Of a stretch of DNA of 18,987 nucleotides, positions 1-7,405 are shown piece after piece. The notes beneath the pieces are model-generated. The model was not told the DNA's origin. It was given only the letters and a program-made list of their open reading frames with translations, and did not search any database. Source of the DNA: CAZFZT01 sp964523675 (GTDB lineage Bacteria; Planctomycetota; Phycisphaerae; Phycisphaerales; SM1A02). Both the position numbers and the translations under genes were made by a program. The DNA lies in the NCBI GenBank assembly GCA_964523675.1, contig CAZFZT010000070.1, forward strand, positions 1 through 18,987. The letters run 5' to 3'. Each line of letters starts with the position of its first letter. Position 1 is the first letter of the stretch.

Positions 1-1164
1 GGCGGTGGCGGGTTCACGCAAACGGGAATGGACGATCTCGCCGCCGCGCGTCAGCAGCGTTTCCTGGATGATTTCATCGTCTCGATCGAGGTCAAGCTCG
101 CCATCCTTCATCAAATGCTTGAGAAAGGCCTCAATATTCCGTGAATACATCTGGCTGGCATGATGAGGAACGCTGGAGGGCAGGTTGGTCGGCCCGAGGA
201 TCGTGATGCCTGAATCCGTCACTACTTCATCGGCGCGTGTCAGTTCGCAGTTCCCGCCGCGCTGCGCAGCCAGATCAACGATGACAGAGCCGCTGCGCAT
301 CGAGCGGGCGGCCTCAGCTGTAATCAAGAGTGGTGAGGGCCGGCCTGGCACGGCAGCCGTCGAAATGACAACGTCGCTCTCCCCCACCACCTTGCCCAGC
401 AGATCGCGCTGTCTGGCGTAGAACGCCTCATCACGCGCACGCGCATATCCGCCAGCCCCCTCAGCCGCCGCATCTTCAAGACCAAGTTCAACGAATCGCG
501 CCCCGAGCGATTCGATCTGCTCCTTCACAGCCGGCCTGATGTCATAGGCGGAGACGACCGCGCCCAAACGCTTTGCGGTCGCGATCGCCTGCAACCCCGC
601 CACGCCTGCGCCAATGACCAGCACCCTCGCGGGCGCAAGCGTGCCGGCGGCAGTCATGAGCATCGGGAACAACTTCGGCAGCCGGTCCGCTGCGAGAATG
701 ACCGCCTTGTATCCGCCAATCGTCGCCTGCGATGACAACGCGTCCATCGCCTGCGCTCGTGTGATGCGCGGCATGAGTTCCATCGCTAGCGTTGTCGCGC
801 CGGTCGCGGCGAGCCGCTCGATCGCAGGACGGTTCTCGGGCGCAAGCGGATCACAATGGCCGATGATCGTATGACCGGCGTTCAAGGGGCTGGACTGGGA
901 GGAATGCGGTTCGCGGCCTCCCTCAGCCGCGCAGGGACACCAGACCTGACAGATGCACGTACAACGCTCGAAGAGTTCGGCGCGCTGCGTGAGCTGCGCC
1001 CCCTGTGCGACATAGTCCTCATCGGTGAAGCCCGCCGCGAGTCCGGCACCGAATTCGATGAACACGTCCACTCCGGGAAGCTTCTTCAAGGACGCGACAG
1101 TCGCAGGGACAAGAGCGATGCGATGCTCGCGCGGGGTGATCTCCTTGGGAACGCCGATGCGCAT
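1..1164 (-). CDS. pntA: NAD(P) transhydrogenase subunit alpha (PntA/PntAA type), 3' end cut by window edge
   Basis: Binds NAD(H) in the cytosol as domain I of the proton-pumping transhydrogenase, which couples hydride transfer between NADH and NADP+ to proton flow across the inner membrane. The 388 visible codons start MRIGVPKEIT, the usual N-terminus of the AlaDH/PntA family. They contain the ELMPRITRAQAMD segment (about 129-141), with the Arg and Gln of the RQ loop, and a Rossmann fold GAGVAGLQAIATAKRLGA (about 185-202). The frame is still open at the window edge. The last residues (EIVHSRLREPA) match the end of the short, split PntAA form, so the stop is probably just outside, with pntAB and pntB beyond. 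ATG 1164 is preceded by TACCCT six bases upstream and no Shine-Dalgarno. Oddity: CTCICQVWCPC at residues 68-78 puts five cysteines where relatives I remember have none. Confidence 0.93.
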   Translation of the reverse strand, partial: MRIGVPKEITPREHRIALVPATVASLKKLPGVDVFIEFGAGLAAGFTDEDYVAQGAQLTQRAELFERCTCICQVWCPCAAEGGREPHSSQSSPLNAGHTIIGHCDPLAPENRPAIERLAATGATTLAMELMPRITRAQAMDALSSQATIGGYKAVILAADRLPKLFPMLMTAAGTLAPARVLVIGAGVAGLQAIATAKRLGAVVSAYDIRPAVKEQIESLGARFVELGLEDAAAEGAGGYARARDEAFYARQRDLLGKVVGESDVVISTAAVPGRPSPLLITAEAARSMRSGSVIVDLAAQRGGNCELTRADEVVTDSGITILGPTNLPSSVPHHASQMYSRNIEAFLKHLMKDGELDLDRDDEIIQETLLTRGGEIVHSRLREPATA

Positions 1165-1170
1165 ATGCGC

Positions 1171-1176
1171 AGGGTA
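1171..1176 (-). promoter_or_regulatory. Probable -10 element of pntA (TACCCT), leaderless arrangement
   Basis: On the minus strand, TGATACCCT (an extended -10, TGnTAnnnT) lies with only six bases between the hexamer and ATG 1164. Transcription would then begin at or within a base or two of the start codon. No convincing -35 or Shine-Dalgarno is visible. Inference from sequence only. Confidence 0.45.
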
Positions 1177-1236
1177 TCAAAGACGGGCGTGGATCGCTTG
1201 AGCGCCGCGCGAAATGCAGCGGATGGGCTTGTCGAC

Positions 1237-1245
1237 TGGTACAAT
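1237..1245 (+). promoter_or_regulatory. Probable extended -10 element (TGGTACAAT) for the FHA-ATPase gene
   Basis: TGG plus TACAAT matches an extended -10 consensus, in the 127-base divergent gap between pntA and the FHA-ATPase gene. The expected transcription start near 1252 would leave a leader of about 40 bases before ATG 1292. This favours 1292 over the upstream ATGs at 1214 and 1244 in the same frame. No -35 match is seen. Confidence 0.4.
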
Positions 1246-1291
1246 GAATGCTCAACCACGCCACCGCCTCCCAATAGGGGCCTTGAACCGC

Positions 1292-3016
1292 ATGCCGTAC
1301 CTCGAAGTCAGGACGCCAAAAGGCAACAAGCGCCTGAAGTTGAACTCAGAGCCGATTACTGTCGGTCGGCAGCCCGACAATGTGCTGGTGTTGCGCGACG
1401 ACCGCGCCAGCAGGCACCACTGCATCATCGAGCCGATCGGCGGATCAGGCGGCTTCCGAGTGCGCGACCTCGGTTCTCGCAACGGCACCAAACTCAACGA
1501 CAAGAACGTCGCCGAAGAAATTCTCGACAACGGCGATGTCATTCGTATCGGCAAGAGCGAACTTCACTACATCGATCCCGAGCAACTCACGCCGCGACGC
1601 CGGCGACGTGATGCGCCTGACTTCTCTGCCGCTCGTGAGAATGGAGGACCGGATCTGTATGACCAGCACACGGTCGACTTTGACTTTGCCGACGACCTCG
1701 ATGACGTTCAGACGACGTACGAACGAAAGCTGCGCGAGATCATCGACACCGCCCCCGAGAAGCCATTCGATGAGAACGACATCTCACTCGTCGATGCTCG
1801 CGGCGTGACCATCCACCAGGCCATGTCCGCCGGCATGGAGCGCACGAGTGAAGGAGATGGCGGCGAGGGGCTCCGCGCGTTCCGATTGCTTCTCCTCGCT
1901 GCCTTCCGCGCACGAGCCACCGACCTCCACATCGAGCCGCGACTTGACAACGCAACCATTCGACTGCGCGTGGACGGCTACATGCTCCAAGCCGTCGAAC
2001 TTTCCATGGCGATCTGCAAGCGCATCTTCGGCGTGGTCAAGATTCTTTGTCAGATCGACACCTCGCAGAAAGCGCAGGTGCAGGACGGCCACTTCTCCGT
2101 TGCAGTCAAGGGCCGACGGGTCGATTACCGCGTCAGTTTCACGCCGGCGGTACACGGCCAGAAGCTCGTGATCCGTGTGCTTGATTCGTCCGGTGCGCCC
2201 GGCCGGCTGCATGAACTGGGCCTTGTGCCGTGGATGTATGAAAAACTGCGCCAGGTTGCCACGAAGGACGCAGGCATGCTGCTTGTATGCGGCCCGACCG
2301 GTTCCGGAAAGACGACCACGCTCTACTCCTGCCTGCGCGAGATCGATGTCGAACAGCGCAACGCCATCACGATCGAAGACCCGGTCGAGTATCACCTCGA
2401 AGGATGCACGCAGATTCCGATCGATCACAAACAGGGCCACACATTCGCCACGATCCTGCGCAGCGTGCTTCGCCAGGACCCGGATGTGATTTTCGTCGGC
2501 GAGGTGCGCGATCTTGAAACCGCGCAAGTCGCCATGCAGGCCGCGATGACCGGGCACCTCGTGTACACGACCGTTCACTCGAAAGACTCCATTGGCGCGA
2601 TCTTCCGCCTGCTCGACCTTGGCATCGAAAACTATCTCGTTGCCAACGCGCTGAACCTGATCGTGGCGCAGCGGTTGATTCGCGTGCTGTGCGAGACCTG
2701 CAAGAAGCCGATCAAGCCGACGCCCGCTCAATCCATGAAGATGGGGACTAGCGTTACCGGCCTGCCACGTATTTTCATTCCAACCGGCTGCCGCAAGTGC
2801 CTGCGCACGGGGTACGTCGGCCGTCGCGCGATCTTTGAACTCCTTGATTTCACCGATCAGATGCGCGACATCGTGCTGCACGCACCGTCGATCAGGAAAC
2901 TGCGTGAGATTGCGGATCAGGGGCTGTTCATGACGCTCCAGCAGGCGGGCTTCCAGTTGGTCGCACAGGGCGTCACGAGCATGGACGAAATCGACCGCGT
3001 CGCGGGATCGGAATAG
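1292..3016 (+). CDS. FHA domain fused to a GspE/PilB-type secretion or type IV pilus assembly ATPase
   Basis: Cytosolic hexameric ATPase of the type II secretion/type IV pilus assembly class, here 574 residues. An FHA domain occupies about residues 1-95, with the GRQPDN, SRHH and GSRNGT signatures of a phosphothreonine-binding fold. A charged linker (about 100-160) follows, then the T2SSE core: Walker A GPTGSGKT (334-341), Asp box IEDPVEYHLEG (361-371), Walker B DVIFVGEVRD (398-407) and His box with TTVHS (426-430). Paired cysteines CETC (467-470) and CRKC (500-503) form the tetracysteine zinc site typical of GspE/PilB rather than PilT. The usual GspE N-terminal domain is absent, replaced by FHA. 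No other pilus or secretion gene is adjacent, so its machine must be encoded elsewhere. ATG 1292 is chosen because the FHA fold begins at once. Ribosome binding is weak (AGGGG, about 13 bases upstream). Confidence 0.92.
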   Translation: MPYLEVRTPKGNKRLKLNSEPITVGRQPDNVLVLRDDRASRHHCIIEPIGGSGGFRVRDLGSRNGTKLNDKNVAEEILDNGDVIRIGKSELHYIDPEQLTPRRRRRDAPDFSAARENGGPDLYDQHTVDFDFADDLDDVQTTYERKLREIIDTAPEKPFDENDISLVDARGVTIHQAMSAGMERTSEGDGGEGLRAFRLLLLAAFRARATDLHIEPRLDNATIRLRVDGYMLQAVELSMAICKRIFGVVKILCQIDTSQKAQVQDGHFSVAVKGRRVDYRVSFTPAVHGQKLVIRVLDSSGAPGRLHELGLVPWMYEKLRQVATKDAGMLLVCGPTGSGKTTTLYSCLREIDVEQRNAITIEDPVEYHLEGCTQIPIDHKQGHTFATILRSVLRQDPDVIFVGEVRDLETAQVAMQAAMTGHLVYTTVHSKDSIGAIFRLLDLGIENYLVANALNLIVAQRLIRVLCETCKKPIKPTPAQSMKMGTSVTGLPRIFIPTGCRKCLRTGYVGRRAIFELLDFTDQMRDIVLHAPSIRKLREIADQGLFMTLQQAGFQLVAQGVTSMDEIDRVAGSE

Positions 3017-3061
3017 GACGATCGCCAGAACAGAGTGAACCACAGACGCACCAAGGAGAGC

Positions 3062-3074
3062 AGAGCGCGGCTCT
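3062..3074 (+). terminator. Weak terminator-like hairpin after the FHA-ATPase gene
   Basis: AGAGC-GCG-GCTCT can form a 5-bp stem with a 3-base loop and is followed by only TTTC. It is in the right place, 45 bases after the stop, but the stem and T-run are short, so the call is tentative. Confidence 0.25.
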
Positions 3075-3136
3075 TTCACCCGATCAGTCCCGCTGCATGC
3101 CTCGGTGATTTTATCTAACACGAAAATAACACAGCG

Positions 3137-3259
3137 TCAATTGCGCAGTGACTGCGGCGTGAGGTCTTCATCCGGCTCGACCATCTCCAGCCGCCACATG
3201 CCGTAGGGATTGTGCATCGGCGAATCCTCCGGCGCGAATCTGGCTTCGACTTCTGGCAT
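3137..3259 (-). CDS. Possible 40-residue acidic small protein, unknown function
   Basis: An ATG-to-TGA frame whose product begins MPEVEARFAPEDSPM and ends LTPQSLRN. The composition is protein-like, with acidic, Trp, Tyr and Met residues and mostly G or C third codon positions, unlike the arginine-rich shadows nearby. There is no clear Shine-Dalgarno, an in-frame stop lies just upstream, and I recognise no family. It could be a genuine small gene, a remnant of a longer one, or chance. A perfect 13-base inverted repeat (CGCAGT-G-ACTGCG, 3144-3156) lies in its last codons. Confidence 0.25.
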   Translation of the reverse strand: MPEVEARFAPEDSPMHNPYGMWRLEMVEPDEDLTPQSLRN

Positions 3260-3503
3260 GGATGGTTCGTCTGTGTTTCACACATCGCTCCAAACGTAGC
3301 GCAGCACATCGCCGCGCCATGTGCAGCGTTCCACTAATAGCAGCGCAGGACATCAATGGCGCGGGCCGTCATCCCGGCAACGCCGCCGCCACCCGTCAGA
3401 ATCGCCGTTTTCGGCCCGGCAGCCGTTCAACGCCGCCGCAGAGAATCCCGCCAACCGCGCTGTATGTTCCGCCACATCGAGAGCATGGCGATGCCCAAGT
3501 CGT

Positions 3504-3509
3504 TACACT
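3504..3509 (+). promoter_or_regulatory. Probable -10 element (TACACT), leaderless arrangement
   Basis: TACACT ends six bases before ATG 3516 (spacer GCCCGC). The nitrilase gene shows the same hexamer class with the identical spacer. There is no Shine-Dalgarno in front of the ATG. Confidence 0.45.
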
Positions 3510-3515
3510 GCCCGC

Positions 3516-3902
3516 ATGGATTCGACCGCGCCTGCGATGAACAGCATAATCGCGCGCTTCGGCCTTACTGGGCGGCGGGCATTCTGCATGATCTCCGAAA
3601 GCGTCTTCCTCATCGGCGGCGCGATCGTGGGGCAATTCGTCATGCCGCGCATGATCGAGACCATCGAGCAGAACGAACTCACACTTCATCCCATGATCGA
3701 AATGGGCATGAAGTGGTATTGGTGGCTGCTGCTCGCGCTGGCGTCGCACATGATTCTCTGGCCACTCGTGCCGCGCGTGCTCGGTTGGCCGGGCGCACTT
3801 CTGTGGTGGCTGCTGGGTCTCGTGCTGCCGCTGTTTGTCATTGCAGTGCCGGCGGCTTTCATCGTGGGGGTCTATATGTCGGTGATCGACAGTGTTTCAT
3901 AA
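3516..3902 (+). CDS. Small integral membrane protein, unknown function
   Basis: A 128-residue protein that begins MDSTAPAMNS. It has about three hydrophobic segments: roughly residues 24-43, 66-84 and 90-120 (WWLLLALASHMILWPL, then a long hydrophobic stretch that could be one or two helices). No catalytic motif or family is recognised. ATG 3516 is preferred because TACACT sits six bases upstream. ATG 3537 is the in-frame alternative, and the frame further upstream reads as arginine-rich non-coding sequence. The stop is 12 bases from the next gene, whose Shine-Dalgarno overlaps it, so the two are very probably co-transcribed and may act together in the membrane. Confidence 0.75.
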   Translation: MDSTAPAMNSIIARFGLTGRRAFCMISESVFLIGGAIVGQFVMPRMIETIEQNELTLHPMIEMGMKWYWWLLLALASHMILWPLVPRVLGWPGALLWWLLGLVLPLFVIAVPAAFIVGVYMSVIDSVS

Positions 3903-3906
3903 GGAG
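3901..3906 (+). promoter_or_regulatory. Shine-Dalgarno AAGGAG of the zinc-ribbon membrane protein gene
   Basis: AAGGAG overlaps the TAA stop of the preceding gene and lies eight bases from ATG 3915. It fixes the start and indicates coupling within a two-gene operon. Confidence 0.75.
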
Positions 3907-3914
3907 CACGAACA

Positions 3915-5318
3915 ATGTTGATATTGGGGCCTTTTCTGCTTGCGTTCTTCGCAGCCCCGGTGCTGTGCGGCTTGTATATGCTCTCGGTCGGAATCCGCGG
4001 GCGAATCGAGTGGACGCATCCGAGCTGCGCAAAGTGCCGCTACGACCTGCGCGGCCTTGATCCGGCGGAACACAAGGCATGTCCTGAATGCGGCAATGAC
4101 TTGACGAAGTCGCGCGGCGTGCGCTTCGGCCGCACCAAACGCAGCGTGAAACTCATCCTCGCCGGTGTGCTGCTGCTTCTTTCGCCGCTGTTCATCATCG
4201 GCGTGCAACAGATGCAGCAGCGTTGGAACAATCGAACAGTGGCTGTAAGGCCGAGCGCTGAACTGATCGACGACCTAGCGGCCGATGCGACGAACTCCAT
4301 GATCTGGAATGAATTGATCAGCCGTTACTATGCGGGCGGTCTGACTGATCAGGACATTGCCGCAGCGATTGATCATGTCATCGCACACCTCGAAGCAGCG
4401 GGCGGAACAGGCAATCAACCGCTGTTCTGGTCGAATCAGTTCCTGGAAGCCGCGCTGCTTGAAGGCAGGGTCAACAAAGATCAGCAGGCGCGCCTGGCGA
4501 GCGCCTATTACCTCGGGCAGCCGCATGTCAGTGCGCCTGCGCGAGTTCGCGCAGGTGGGGAATTCATGTTTCAGGTGGTGGGCAGCCATTGGAACCTCAG
4601 CGGCTTCGAGCCGATCTACGCCGTGCGCCGCGTCATGCTCGGCGAAACCCAACTCGATCCCAAGCCATGGGGGCCCCGGCAATTAACAGGGGGCGACACC
4701 ACGATCAGCGGCGCCGCGCAATGGGGCCTCAGGGGCAATCTCACGGTTGATGCGGAACCCGGCGAGCACGAGTTGGTCTTCGAGATTGACTTCGGCGTGG
4801 TTGAGGATGAACTTGGCGGCTTCGGGCCGAACTTGCCGCCAGGATCTCATGACGAGTGGCCGGAGGTACTCGTCCACGAATTGCGGACGGTGCGCGTTCC
4901 CATCACGGTCCTTCGACCGGACGAATCGCCGATCACGCTCGTAAGCCCGGCGGAACATCGCGAAATGATCGTGCGCGGCTTGCGGATTTCGGGTGTGCGA
5001 CTGAGTCGCGAACTTGATCGGCCGTTGGTGGAGTTGGTCTTCAATCCATCGCCGCGCCCGCCCGTGCCGCTGAGTTTCAAGGTCTTCCTGCGTACCGGCG
5101 AGTTGGAACAGGAAATCGGCACGTTCACTGCTCAAAGTGGCGGCGTCGGAATGTCAGGGTTTCGGACGCGAATGAGTCTCCCAGATGTGGAGACGGTTGA
5201 CATCGTCTTTCGTCCCGATCAGGCAGGCGTCGAGTCGCAGGCGAACTGGACCGAGATTTGGGGGGAGGAAATCGTGGTTGAGAATGTAAAGGTCATCCGG
5301 CCGTCTCCTTCACAGTAG
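3915..5318 (+). CDS. Zinc-ribbon membrane protein with large soluble C-terminal domain, unknown function
   Basis: 467 residues. A hydrophobic N-terminal helix (about 3-24) is followed by a short zinc ribbon with Cys38, Cys41, Cys56 and Cys59 (CAKCRYDLRGL then CPEC), a second transmembrane helix (about 78-97), and then about 370 soluble residues. The ribbon sequence around YDLRGL is one I associate with membrane proteins of Phycisphaerae. If the loop between the helices is cytosolic, the C-terminal region would also lie opposite its ribbon, probably in the periplasm. That region looks beta-rich (many alternating hydrophobics, repeated PI/VLxPxE phrases) but matches no fold I can name. Zinc binding is inferred from the four cysteines only. 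The function of the pair with the upstream gene is unknown. Confidence 0.8.
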   Translation: MLILGPFLLAFFAAPVLCGLYMLSVGIRGRIEWTHPSCAKCRYDLRGLDPAEHKACPECGNDLTKSRGVRFGRTKRSVKLILAGVLLLLSPLFIIGVQQMQQRWNNRTVAVRPSAELIDDLAADATNSMIWNELISRYYAGGLTDQDIAAAIDHVIAHLEAAGGTGNQPLFWSNQFLEAALLEGRVNKDQQARLASAYYLGQPHVSAPARVRAGGEFMFQVVGSHWNLSGFEPIYAVRRVMLGETQLDPKPWGPRQLTGGDTTISGAAQWGLRGNLTVDAEPGEHELVFEIDFGVVEDELGGFGPNLPPGSHDEWPEVLVHELRTVRVPITVLRPDESPITLVSPAEHREMIVRGLRISGVRLSRELDRPLVELVFNPSPRPPVPLSFKVFLRTGELEQEIGTFTAQSGGVGMSGFRTRMSLPDVETVDIVFRPDQAGVESQANWTEIWGEEIVVENVKVIRPSPSQ

Positions 5319-5412
5319 TGCGATGTGACGAGAAGCGGTTTGGACACGTTCGCCCGCTCTACGATTCGGATCAATATGAGGTACTTGACCGATCCAGCGG
5401 GAATTGATCTCT

Positions 5413-5420
5413 GGTACGCT
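5413..5420 (+). promoter_or_regulatory. Probable extended -10 element (TGGTACGCT region) of the efflux protein gene
   Basis: TG-G-TACGCT has its hexamer at 5415-5420, eight bases before ATG 5429, with no Shine-Dalgarno between. It shares CTGGTAC with the element at 1236-1242. A TTGACC at 5385 is too far upstream (24 bases) to be a normal -35. Confidence 0.4.
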
Positions 5421-5428
5421 GCCCAGTC

Positions 5429-7234
5429 ATGAATGCACCCCATATGTCCGAAGAGAGGGAGGGTGTTCATCGCGCTGTGCCGGTGATCATCGCCGTCATT
5501 GCGCTGATCTCCGGTTGCGCCTCGCCGCTTGCCCACCGAAGCGTCAGCGATGAGCTGCGCAGCACCATTGTTGCAGCGATTGACCTGGAACTGCGCGAGG
5601 TGCCCGCCGACAGCGCGCACGACGAGCCGCGCACAACGACACAACCGCCCAGCGCGGTGGAACGCGAACTTCAGGACCGCCGCGATGAGCTCGATGCCAT
5701 CGCGCCCGCACTGCCGTTCGTGCCCGGCTCGGCGCAGCCGGGCCTTGATCTGGCAGGTCAATCACAGGACGGAATCGCCATGTCGCTGCGCGATGCGGTC
5801 AACGTCGCTGTCGCCAACAATCTACTGGTGCGGCAGGCACGGCTTCAACCTGCCATCACATGGGAGCAGGTACTCGCCGCTCAAGCCGTCTTCGACACGA
5901 TCCTCTTTGCGAACCTCGACTACCAGCGCACTGATGAGCAAACACCCGTGCGCATCATCACCCCGCCGGGCGACCCCCCGATATTGCTTGGCACCGGCAT
6001 CAACGCGCTCGAAGCATGGCGCTTTGAAACCGGAGTGCGACAGCCGCTTTGGTGGGGAGGCGAGGCGTATCTCTCGACCGATATGACGCGCACACGTAAC
6101 CTCACGCCCGGTGTCGAACTTTCACCCGACCCCGCGTACAACGCCGCAGTGCGCATGGGACTGGTGCAGCCGCTGCTGCGCGGCTTCGGGGCGGACGCCA
6201 ACCTCTCCACCATTCGCCTGACGCGCAACATTCATCGCCGAGCAATCTACGACCTGCACCGTGAGCTTCTCGATCTCGTCGTCGACACCGAACAGGCGTA
6301 TTGGGATCTGGTCTTTGCGTGGGCGAATCTTGAGATTCAGGAATGGCTGGTGCGGGAGGGGCTGGCGGTGCGTGACAGCATGGAGGCCCGGCGACAGTTC
6401 GACGTGCAGCCCGCGCAGTACGCAGATTCGGTCGCCACCGTCGAACAACGCAGAGCGGATGTCATCCGCGCACGCCGCGAGGTCCGTGCCGCTTCGGATC
6501 GACTCAAGCGGCTGCTCAATGACCCTGAACTGAGCATCGCAGCGGAGGAGCTGATCGTACCAACCGATGTCGCCGCCCAGTCCCCGATGACCTTTTCGCT
6601 ACGTGATTCGATCATGACGGCTATTGCTCAACGCCCGGAAATCGAGCAGGCGATATCGTTCATTGACGATGCGGAGATTCGACGGGCGCTTGCCACGACC
6701 GAACTGCTCCCACAACTCAACTTCCTGGCAGAGATAGCGTTCACAGGACTTGATGAAGGCGTCGGCAGTGCGTACCGCGAGGCCAACCGCGGCGACTTCA
6801 TCAACTACCTGCTCGGGCTTGCGTTTGAATGGCCCATTGGCAGCCGCGCCGCAGCCGCCGACCTCAGGCGCACCCGGCTCGAGCGATCCGCTGCAACGCT
6901 CGCCTACCGCGACACCATTCAGCAAGTGATCCTTGATGTGAAGAACGCGCTGCGCGATGTGGTCGTGAACTATGAACTCATCGGCGCGACGCGCTCCTTC
7001 CGCGTGGCTCAGGCCGAGAACCTGCGCGCCTTCACCGTGCGCGAAGAGCTGGCCGGCATGACGCCCGAGTACCTCAACCTGCTTTTCCAGCGGCAGGCGA
7101 CGCTTGCAGCAGCGCGCCAACAGGAAGTTCAGGCAGAGGTCAACTTCGACCAGGCCGTCGCGCGACTCTACAGAGCGCTTGGAACCGGGCTTTCCATGCA
7201 CGGGATTGAGGTCGAAACCGACGACGAGCGGTGA
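5429..7234 (+). CDS. TolC/NodT-family outer-membrane efflux lipoprotein
   Basis: A 601-residue outer-membrane channel component of tripartite export (RND, ABC or MFS type), predicted to span the periplasm as a trimeric alpha-barrel. The N-terminus has a short charged part, a hydrophobic stretch and a lipobox ISGC with Cys30, so it should be a lipid-anchored precursor. Two long OEP-type repeats follow: SLRDAVNVAVANN (about 115-127) starts the first and SLRDSIMTAIAQRPEIEQA (about 391-409) the second. Heptad-like helices rich in Ala, Arg and Glu make up the rest. The length is somewhat above the usual 450-500, owing to a long Pro/Glu-rich N-terminal part. No membrane-fusion protein or pump gene is in the window. 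The TetR gene 171 bases downstream on the same strand is the likely regulator. A second ATG lies at 5444. Confidence 0.88.
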   Translation: MNAPHMSEEREGVHRAVPVIIAVIALISGCASPLAHRSVSDELRSTIVAAIDLELREVPADSAHDEPRTTTQPPSAVERELQDRRDELDAIAPALPFVPGSAQPGLDLAGQSQDGIAMSLRDAVNVAVANNLLVRQARLQPAITWEQVLAAQAVFDTILFANLDYQRTDEQTPVRIITPPGDPPILLGTGINALEAWRFETGVRQPLWWGGEAYLSTDMTRTRNLTPGVELSPDPAYNAAVRMGLVQPLLRGFGADANLSTIRLTRNIHRRAIYDLHRELLDLVVDTEQAYWDLVFAWANLEIQEWLVREGLAVRDSMEARRQFDVQPAQYADSVATVEQRRADVIRARREVRAASDRLKRLLNDPELSIAAEELIVPTDVAAQSPMTFSLRDSIMTAIAQRPEIEQAISFIDDAEIRRALATTELLPQLNFLAEIAFTGLDEGVGSAYREANRGDFINYLLGLAFEWPIGSRAAAADLRRTRLERSAATLAYRDTIQQVILDVKNALRDVVVNYELIGATRSFRVAQAENLRAFTVREELAGMTPEYLNLLFQRQATLAAARQQEVQAEVNFDQAVARLYRALGTGLSMHGIEVETDDER

Positions 7235-7275
7235 GCCATAAAACGCTCCCTCCACCATGGACCGATAAGAAAGCA

Positions 7276-7300
7276 GGCGGGATTTACTGCGTTTCTCGCC
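7276..7300 (+). terminator. Possible hairpin between the efflux gene and the tetR gene
   Basis: GGCGGGA (7276-7282) pairs with TCTCGCC (7294-7300), seven pairs including one G-T, around an 11-base loop. Only short T-runs follow. It could be a weak terminator, or part of a regulatory region for the downstream regulator. Confidence 0.25.
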
Positions 7301-7405
7301 GGTTTGATTCACCCGTCATCATCCTGTGCGAGTAGACTAGAAAGGTCAACCGTTCACTAACATAGGATCAGTGCCCTGCCAGTCCCCAAACGGAGTCAAC
7401 CCAAC

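Larger units (their letters stand above)
3017..3515. other. 499-base stretch without a convincing gene
   Basis: Between the ATPase stop and the next start I see a weak hairpin (3062-3074), a purine-rich repeat-like phrase (3036-3065), and one 40-codon ORF on the minus strand (3137-3259). A further 30-codon minus-strand fragment (3334-3426) is glycine-rich with no start or extension. The plus-strand frames running through 3321-3515 read as arginine/proline-rich noise. The stretch could be a decayed gene. Confidence 0.5.

Noticed and set aside
1214..1291. Upstream starts ATG 1214 or 1244 for the FHA-ATPase gene
   Set aside because: The added residues are not part of the FHA fold, and the -10 candidate at 1237-1245 would lie inside or after these codons.
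1784..3121. 445-codon open frame antisense to the FHA-ATPase gene
   Set aside because: It mirrors a gene with complete ATPase motifs. The product has no domain and owes its length to GC-rich codon structure on the other strand.
3356..4060. 234-codon plus-strand frame
   Set aside because: It overlaps two better frames (3516-3902 and 3915 onward) that have promoter or Shine-Dalgarno support and transmembrane helices. This one is Arg/His-rich noise.
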